Below, in pieces: positions 56,337 to 64,000 of a stretch of 64,000 nt of DNA (position 1 is its first letter; each line of letters opens with the position of its first letter). This DNA is from Sanderia malayensis (lineage: Eukaryota > Cnidaria > Scyphozoa > Semaeostomeae > Pelagiidae). Under the pieces are notes generated by a model. That model was not told where the DNA came from, did no database searches, and worked only from the letters and a program-made list of their open reading frames with translations. Made by a program: the position numbers and the translations under genes. Location: the NCBI GenBank assembly GCA_013076295.1, contig RQOL01000532.1, forward strand, positions 2,604,001-2,668,000. Direction: 5' to 3'.

Positions 56337-59300
56337 ATGTACAGAGCACACGTAAGTTATTCAGAGAAGGTCCCGCCCGAGCTCTTCCAAATCAAATCAA
56401 TTCCAATTTATTATCAAAGGAAGTTTTGTAATAATAATTGAAGATACCATTGGCACTATCAAAAATGCCTTTTCAAGATAACATTAAGGATTTAAACATA
56501 ATAAAACGAAGAATAAACCGGATTAATTAATAAAATAACACATTATTATGCTTTAATTTGGTTTTTCTTATTAAACTGGATTGGATTTATTTATTATTTT
56601 ATCATTTGTTCATCTGTCTTCCAAATCCCCAGCACCCAGATGCTCCAGGCATGCATAATACTCCACCGTATAGCACAGACAGCCACACAAGAGTGACTTA
56701 TAAAAGGAACAGTGGCTATTTAGAAAGGGTTGGACAAAGTTGTTGTGGAGCATTCATTGGTATCCTGATTTTCCTGGCCGGATTTCCATTGTTATTTTTT
56801 AACGAGGTGAGAGGATGAAGTATTTTGTGCATATTCATCTCCTTAACTAGAAAAATAAAGCAACAAGGTTACCTTATATCCTTTGATATTGGTATCATGT
56901 CTCAAATCATTGTCGTCAGCATTATCATTCTCTATGTAGAAAGAAGTATGAAACATTTAATGATTGCTGTTGGTTGTTCTTTAGGGGAGAGCAGTACAGA
57001 CTGCAAAGTCGTTAGATGAAGGACTCAGATCAGTGATTGAATTGCCATCATCAACCATCATATCGGAACTGAACAACAATAAACTTGTATATCTATCAGG
57101 ACCTTTAAGAACTGACTGGGTATGAAATAATGCAATTTATCAATCTATCATAAATTTCAATTCATACATGCATTAGATTAAACCATGGGATGTAGCCAGA
57201 GGTGCTGAGAGGGGGCAAGGGTCAATTCACCCAGGTCGTAACTCCTGATTATTGTATAAAATTGAATAAGAACCAATGTTTTTTAGCCTCTTGCTGATGA
57301 TGAGTATGGAATTTCAATAACAGCTGTGAAACTGCAAAGAAATGTTGAGATGTACCAATGGGTTGAACACGAGTCCAAGAGGTGGATATCATCAAACTGT
57401 TATATCATATCATAACACTGTAGTATCAAACTGTAATAACACTGAAAAGTAATGTCATAACACTGTGAAATATTACTTTTCCATTGCAACATAAAACAGG
57501 CTTGAATTCATTATCGTGATTACTTTTCTAGAGAATACAACGAAGGCCAGCACACAAGGGTGGAAACAACATATTCCTATTGTAAGTTTTATTTTAGCAG
57601 CCAACACATTTCCGATGCAGCACATAAGGGTTTGTGATGTTCATCAACATGGATATCACAAACATCGATTGCATATTTTTTCATTCATATCTATTTTACA
57701 ACCAGCGAGGGAATGGAAATCAGCAGTGGTAAACAGTGGAGCATTTGATAACACTAATGGACATCACAATCCGAACTCCATGCTCATTAAATCCGAGATG
57801 AAAACAGCCAAGCCAGTTTACACCGGAGAATTCCATTTGTCAGACGGTCTAACAAGTAGAATCAACAATTTCAGAACCTACCAACCAAAGGTTGTACCAC
57901 AAGGACGAGAAGATGAAATCAGGATAGTTGGAGAATATTTCTATCACTCAAAAAATCCTCAATATCCGAAGGTAAGTTGTAAATCTTACCATTACATCTT
58001 CACTCCTCTGCATCCCACCTTTATTGTATTGTATCTAGAAATCTTTATTGACTATTCGGCACTGTAACACCCTGAAACATGAATTCCGAGCACATCATAT
58101 TTGGTTTTGACTTCTATTCTTTACGGAAGAAATGTAATTTTGAATTTTTAGGTTGGAGATCTGCGTATATCGTTCCAATTTGCCGGAATAAGTGGCGATA
58201 CAAGTTATGGCACGCCAGATAGGGTAAGTACAGTTGACACAATGGAGTCAAGCATTGTTTGGGCGGCGTTTTCTGACTAGAAATGAAGACTTAACCATCA
58301 AGTTCGCTTGTTATTTAGGTCAGTATAATAGCAAGACAGAATGGCATATTTCTATCATCGTATCAAACAAAAGCTGGCGACAAACTTGAGCTTCTTTATC
58401 ACGGAGAAATGTCAGCAAAGGTATGTTTACACGCAAATAATTTACACGCAAATAGTTTACACGCAACTTGAAACACTTCCATCGGTGAATTCGTTTTTTT
58501 ACTTTTTAAAGCTTCTAGAATGGAGAATTTGTGTGACCTACGCCTACCTATTATAGTAGACAAAAGTCCCTGGGACACTTGTGACAATACGAAATAAAGC
58601 TATAGCTACATAAACGGTTTTTTGTGGGTTCTATTCAATTCAACCCCCGGCTCTCCTCAGACCCTTGTAGTGACCGTGCAAAGGATTTTTGTCGATATTG
58701 CACAAGACTGCCTCTAGAACAACATTGTTTTGGAGAGGGGGTGAAGGATGGGTCCAAAATTTAAAGAATACAGGGCCAAAGTGTGCCAGGAGTTTTGTCC
58801 ACTATTGTACTACGTATAAGCAGAAAGACATTTAAATGAATGACGCTGACTTAAATTTAAAATTTCCCAGGAAATATTTGATGCAGAACACCAGACAAAC
58901 ACAATGCTAACCTGGTTCTTGAGATTTATTGGCTGGCTGTTGATGTTCATTGGTTTGCAGATGATTACTGACATTGTCAGACAATTGGGTATAAAAATGC
59001 ATATATCATTTATTACTTATCTTATTTACTGATAACCTACCAATGTCTGTATCTCCTCCGCAGATCTTTCTACCTCTGCGTAGCAGAGAAAAGTCAAATC
59101 GATATCTATGTCGTGATAAAGTTCTTTGAAAAACTTCTTTGCTAAAATTCTCAACTGCTCGAGAATTCTCAGACATCGTTGAGACGCCTGAAGCTCAAGA
59201 TGTATTGAAATATCTGATTATTAGCACGTAAATTTATAACATTAACTCAGAAACAAATTTATCGAAACTTAATGAGAATGACTTCATAAATTAAATAGAA

Positions 59301-59900
59301 TTGGGGTTATAAGAATGAAATAGAGAAATGTCTCTGTATTTGTCAAAATATAGTGTTCTGCACCATGACAGCCAGAGGGAGTACACAAATAACAAGAATA
59401 AAAGTGGTAACAATAATAAAGACAACAATAATGAATATAATAATAACAATAATAAATAATAAATATGTGGTAAATATAATTTGTGTAATATAATAAATAT
59501 AATAAATTAATAATGATAATAATAAGGCACAAAGTTAATAAGGCACAAAGAACACTATATTGGTTGTTACTAAGAGTTGCACGCTATTGGGGTCTTCAGA
59601 CTTTGGGTTACATGAAAGTTTCCGTCAGAAAAAACGTGCAGATGAATAATATATTTCTTTTCATACCCTGCAGTTTCATTTGTGCCAATTCTGAGAGAGT
59701 TGGTAAGTTTGGCGACTTCATTGTTTTCTCTTGCTCTGGCGTCATCGTGTGCCTTGGTAACGATTGCAATTGGTTGGTTCGTATACAGACCAGTGCTCTC
59801 CTTGGCCCTCATTTTGGGCGCTGCTGTCCCAATTTACCTATCAAGAAAACAGGCCGAAAGACAGAAGGGAGAGGAAGAGAAGAAAGGCTACTACAGCTAA
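56337..59900 (+). CDS. TMEM43: TMEM43 (LUMA) inner nuclear membrane protein
   Basis: Ten exons close in phase: 56337-56351, 56633-56806, 56985-57119, 57287-57381, 57532-57581, 57706-57971, 58152-58223, 58319-58420, 58871-58988, 59674-59900 (1,254 nt, 417 residues; human TMEM43 is 400). Start MYRAHHPDAPG. The first membrane segment follows '[10 protein letters not shown]' ([18 protein letters not shown]), then a long lumenal domain with [21 protein letters not shown] and [11 protein letters not shown]. Hydrophobic segments near the C-terminus include [15 protein letters not shown] and [13 protein letters not shown]. The tail is Lys/Glu-rich, ending KKGYYS. TMEM43 works with LINC-complex proteins and emerin at the nuclear envelope in vertebrates. 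The five-codon first exon is supported by phase and by a GTAAGT donor but is short, so the exact start is less certain than the rest. Confidence 0.93.
59380..59530. repeat. AT-rich (aataat)n tract in TMEM43 intron 9
   Basis: Low-complexity run of aataat/aataaat units. Open frames over it are artefacts. Confidence 0.75.
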
Positions 59901-60412
59901 GATGGAAAGTGAAAAATCTGCATGATGCACATGTGTATTAGACACGAATCAAGCTTGCACGTTTAACATTTTATATATCAAAACATTTTGTGATTATCTT
60001 ACATAAGTTAAGCATCTATCAAGCTGAGCTAAGTCAACGGTAACTTATAATACACGCGTTTTAGTAGATACAATAAAAGAATAAAATGTAATGAACATAA
60101 AATAGAAGTTAATGCATTGTTGTTTTCTTATTTTTCTTAAGTGATCTTCTCGAGAAAATCTCTATATTTTCATAACTTGCTTCACTTTAACAAACTTGTT
60201 TCATTTTAATAAACTTGTTTCACTTTAATTGTCTGAATACCTCTGAGCTTAAAAAATTAATTGGCAGCAAGTGGATATCACTCTGACTGAGATAAGTTAA
60301 CTTGTGTCAAAATTAAGTTGAACAATTTCAACATGAATAAGAAAACATGCAATTGCAACATGAACATATGCAACAACTGTAGCATGAATGGCTATTAAAC
60401 AAACAGAATACC
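59901..60412. other. Convergent 3' region, TMEM43 and PBRM1
   Basis: About 0.5 kb between two stop codons on opposite strands. It holds both 3' UTRs and no gene. A ~23-bp repeat (cttgtttcactttaataa) occurs two to three times at about 60178-60230. Confidence 0.55.
60072..60077 (+). terminator. Likely TMEM43 poly(A) signal
   Basis: AATAAA lies 172 nt after the TMEM43 stop, with a second related AATAAAA close by. Confidence 0.5.
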
Positions 60413-63400
60413 TTAGAACAATATCGAGTCTCGTAGCATGTGATCTCTTAAGCCCCATAATGCATCAGTGGCATTGCCATGGCCGAATGTCTGTCCTCTC
60501 AACCACTGAACAGGCAAAGATCCTTGCTGCGACGGTCTGCTACCTGATTGGCTGAGCTCGTTCCAGTTGCTAAGATACTGTTTTCCGTCGCGAAGCCCTT
60601 CGATGTACCTAGAAACAAGAAACGACGAAATAGTCTTCAGTCAGGCGCAACAATTAACCTCAAACACCAAATTCATGCATGCATATATCTAGCATGTCAA
60701 ATATTTTTCAAACATTTCAACCCCCGTCTACAAAGCACCTAAAAATGTAATTTGTGCTTTTCCTAGTACATCGAACAGGGTGTTGGGTCTACCTCAGGTA
60801 AGCTTCTGAATGCCTCAGTTTTGTCGTGTTGGTCGGTGGATTGACGAACTGCGGAGCTTCATCAGATGACGGCTGCAAAGGAGCGTTCTGCTGCAATTGC
60901 TGCTGCATCTTTTGTATTTGCTGTTGAAGTCGTTGATTTTGCTGCACGAGCATTTGCTGTTGTTCGATTGACAATGGTTGCTGAAGAGCAATGCCTATCG
61001 AAGCAATCATACATTTAATCGGTTAATGACTTGATTGTGTGATTATCACATTGAAGATGATGAGAAATGAGGGATACCTGGTTGTGGTAGAGCCGCCTGC
61101 GCAGCGGTTACTACGGAAGACGAAGAAGCAGGTGGTCGAGAGAACATCATCCGTTGTTGTTGTTGTTGCTGCTGTTGTTGTTGCTGTTGTTGCATCAATT
61201 GCGCTTGAGCTGAGCAATAGAGAGAGCAACATTCTTATACTATCTCAAATGATATGCAGAAGAATAGCAGGAGATATTGCAGAAGAATAGCTGGAAATAC
61301 ACTCTTTTTTATAAGAACCATTAAATTATTGCCGAGGCTCAGATGTTCTTATCTTTTCTATTGTTCTAAACAATAAACCATTCTTTTCTCTATTGTTCTC
61401 CATTTGAAATCGAGCCTCAGTGTTCTTATAAAGTGTGTTCTTATAAAAAGAAGAATGTATTGCAGAAGAATAGCTGGAAATATTCCAGAAGAATAACCGA
61501 AAGTATTGCAAAAAAATAGCCAAAGATATCACAGAAGAATAGTTGGAAATATTGCAAAAGAACAACATGATATATTGCAGATATTTAAAACAGCTGAATA
61601 GAGGAAAAGAATGCATACACTTACCAGGAATTTGATGAAATGGTATCATGCCTTGTTGCATTTGAATATCACTTGATATGGGAGGTGTAAAAGGCAGACC
61701 AGTTTGTGACTGTGGTCTGTTGACTTGCACCTTCTGCTGAGGTGACATGAATTGACTCGCCTGTTGCTGAGGCATACTATTTCGCGTTGGCAGAGAATCG
61801 AGTGAATTCTGATCTTCGATTGAAGATGATTGTAAATTGTTTTCGGCTGCTTGATGCCTTGGGAAATAATTCCTACAAACACAGTAGCATCGTAGATAAT
61901 CAATAAAATTGAAACACCCCCCTGGATGATGCGTTCGGTCTGTTAACAATCATTACAAATCAAATTTTTCCAGGAGGAGATGTACCAAGTAACTTACCGG
62001 CTTTTCTGATAAGGCATTATTCGCTTCGAGGCTACTTTAAAATGAACCTCTCTCACGTGTCGAGCCAACTTCGAGTGAGTAGGAAATGGCCTGCAAAAAG
62101 GATTCAGCATATAAAACACAGATATTAAGTACGAGCTCCCACCTTTCAAATCTTGAAACAGAAGCGTGTGCACTTACGGTAGTCCTCGTTTGTTACGAAT
62201 GCAGTCTAGCCAGTTGCAAGGAAACTCATTGTTTTCTGAAAAAAAAATAATGAAGATAGTCATTAATAAATATTTAATTTTTACTGGAATATATTGCAGA
62301 TACTTGAAGGATGATTAAAAAAGCGTATATAAATATATATATTGAGAAAATGTTAGTTAGTCTTTTGACTTTTCCGTAATAACAGTGCTCGATATACAAA
62401 GACAGAAAATCAAGACTTGATATTACGACATCTTGGTTGCCTCAGATATCAATTGTGATATACAAGACCCACCACCCACAAAAGCTCACTAAACAGAGCT
62501 GACTTGCTTTCATCTCCACAAACTTGTTTTGTGAATGTATATTGCAATTTATGTGCAAAAAGATATTGTGAATATATGTACAAAAGGATACATCGAAGCA
62601 CACGTGAGCTATCTGCTAGATTAAGATGCAGCGAGCCTCATCATCAAAACGAGACTAACCTCCTTTTCCAAGATGTCCACCGTTCTCCATAACATGAATC
62701 ATCAAATCCTGAATATCCTCATATTGATAATCACATCCAAACCAACCACATTCATAAACTAACAAGCTGCCATCATTGGGATTAACAGCCTTGAGTCCCT
62801 GTGCTCTTGCCCTCGCTTCAAGTTCTGCTTTTTTTGTTCCACTAAGATTCTTCCACTGAAATACAAATGAAAACCAATTAACAGCGACCCCCTGTTTTTC
62901 AATCCCCCATCAGGTCAATTGGAATACGGATTATCAACGATCACGGGGGGGGGTGCACTCTACCTCCGACAGGCTGACTTTTTGGATTTCTTCATCGGAG
63001 ACATCTGGATTGCTCCTCCTCAGTATCATGGCAATATCGTTGCTGAACAAAGCAAATCCTGCCTGTTCCCGCAGCCTGCGAGTGGTCTGACGAAAGAGAA
63101 AAACATCAAATCTAAAATAATCATAGCTTCGTCACGGAAGCTTCGAGTTCCAGGACAGATGACACTTTGATGACGTCATGATACCTTTTTGCTGTCGTCT
63201 GCAGAATCGTTGTCGTTATCTTCTAGAAGCTCCTCCACAGCTGGAATAGGGGCTGCTAGCGATGGTCTGGCCATGAGCAACGGAGACGGTCTCTGAATAG
63301 AGAGAAAATCATAAGTGTCAATCAAAGTGAGGGATGCTTTTGATTGTGGTAGTGTGACAGAAGTGAAAGTGTCAATCAAATATCTAAGAATCAAGCGTCA

Positions 63401-63836
63401 CTCAAAGTAGCAGGTTTTGATTGACAGATGATGAAAAAATCTGTCAATCAAATCCCACTTCAAAGACACTCGAAGGAAATGGTTATGAATGAGAAAAAGT
63501 CTTGCTAAACTAAACGTATCATGGAAACAACCTTCTTTGGATTGTAAGCATGTTCAAAGTAGTAAAATTCATAATCTTGGACCATGCTTGAAAGGACTGG
63601 ACGCTAAAAAGAAATAAAACAAAATAGTAATAAAACAATAAGTAAATAAATAAGATGCTTCTCATTATTTTCCATGGAAATTAAACCGAGTTAAGTAATT
63701 TACAATATAAATTATGGAAGTAAAGAATAGAAATAGTTAACCTTGATGACTTTCATCTTTCTAATTGTCCCATCTCCTTCGTCGTATCTTGATTGACACA
63801 AAAACACATCCCTCTCGGGTATTTCAGTTGGACGGC
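60413..63836 (-). CDS. PBRM1: Polybromo (PBRM1), 3' part only
   Basis: Eleven in-phase exons: 63742-63836, 63532-63603 (boundaries by motif), 63185-63292, 62964-63086, 62660-62855, 62178-62235, 61998-62090, 61625-61872, 61078-61209, 60793-60994, 60413-60608. The gene continues beyond 64000, where the six bromodomains should be. Order: end of the second BAH domain (ERDVFLCQSRYDEG), an HMG box (GFALFSNDIAMILRRSNPDV ... WKNLSGTKKAELEARA), two C2H2-type fingers (YECGWFGCD...HVMENGGH and FPCNWLDC...LARHVREVH), a glutamine/proline-rich stretch, and the conserved polybromo C-terminus (RHSEAYLRYIEGL ... TDALWGLRDHMLRDS). PBRM1 targets PBAF-type SWI/SNF remodellers to acetylated nucleosomes; BAH and HMG help chromatin binding. 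Vertebrate PBRM1 lacks the fingers as far as I recall. Confidence 0.93.
61245..61600. repeat. ~29-bp degenerate minisatellite in a PBRM1 intron
   Basis: Imperfect copies of attgcagaagaatagctgga with spacing about 29 bp run through the intron between the exons at 61078-61209 and 61625-61872, and are interrupted by the inverted-repeat element at 61300-61457. Confidence 0.7.
61300..61457. mobile_element. Second TA-flanked inverted-repeat element
   Basis: 158 bp, flanked by TA on both sides, with terminal repeats CACTCTTTTTTATAAGAAC and GTTCTTATAAAAAGAAGAATG. The inside is palindromic (cgaggctcagatgttc against tcgagcctcagtgttctt). It is related in layout, but not identical, to the seven-copy family, and it sits inside the 29-bp minisatellite. 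Confidence 0.65.
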
Positions 63837-64000
63837 CTGTTCAAGGTAAGTCAAGGCATAAAATTCAACCAACCTAACCAAAACAGCTACAATGTTATGG
63901 CAATGCCAAATATACAGTGGAAATCATTGTCTAAAGGTGGGAGGAACAGTTTAAAGTATAGGTCAATGAGGTATATAGACCTCATTGGTATAGGTTGCCA
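63837..64000 (-). other. PBRM1 intron at right edge
   Basis: The sequence upstream of the BAH exon shows no further exon before the window ends, so this is probably intron. Confidence 0.5.

Overview
This is a nuclear window from an invertebrate animal. It contains metazoan-specific genes (MAGI, SFMBT, polybromo), many short GT-AG introns of roughly 0.1-0.6 kb, a BEL/Pao LTR retrotransposon, small TA-flanked inverted-repeat elements and TTAGGG-type repeats. I cannot fix the phylum; a cnidarian or another marine invertebrate would fit. Base composition is AT-rich and even across the genes. All exon chains below were built by reading splice sites and checking that codon phase closes at every junction. 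No cDNA was available.

Layout. 1-6.3 kb (- strand): a 13-exon gene for a ~1,154-residue protein with an extended Tudor domain, an acidic repeat region, a segment resembling a YTH fold and a polyglutamine tail; I do not recognise the family. 7.1-13.2 kb (-): SFMBT, a Polycomb-type reader with four MBT repeats and a SAM domain. 17.3-29.1 kb (-): a complete MAGI scaffold (PDZ0, guanylate-kinase-like, two WW, PDZ1-5; ~1,386 residues). 30.3-42.7 kb: a ~185-bp satellite array with a three-monomer higher-order period, carrying a 6.5-kb BEL/Pao element with identical LTRs and a short interstitial telomere-like tract. 43.0-55.9 kb (-): HFM1/MER3, the meiotic crossover helicase, in about 40 exons. 56.3-59.9 kb (+): TMEM43 (LUMA), divergent from HFM1 across ~0.4 kb. 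60.4-63.8 kb (-): the 3' part of polybromo (PBRM1), a PBAF chromatin-remodelling subunit, which runs off the right edge.

The genes do not form an operon or one pathway. Two are chromatin regulators (SFMBT, PBRM1), one is meiotic (HFM1), one is a junctional scaffold (MAGI), one is an inner-nuclear-membrane protein (TMEM43), and the Tudor protein may belong to germline or RNA-granule biology (inference only).

The most striking extra signals are a minimal type I hammerhead ribozyme motif in an HFM1 intron; a perfectly periodic two-exon module behind the four MBT repeats; a 26-bp tandem array that re-copies a 5' splice site in SFMBT; the higher-order satellite with telomere-like inserts; and the Tudor plus YTH-like plus polyQ architecture.
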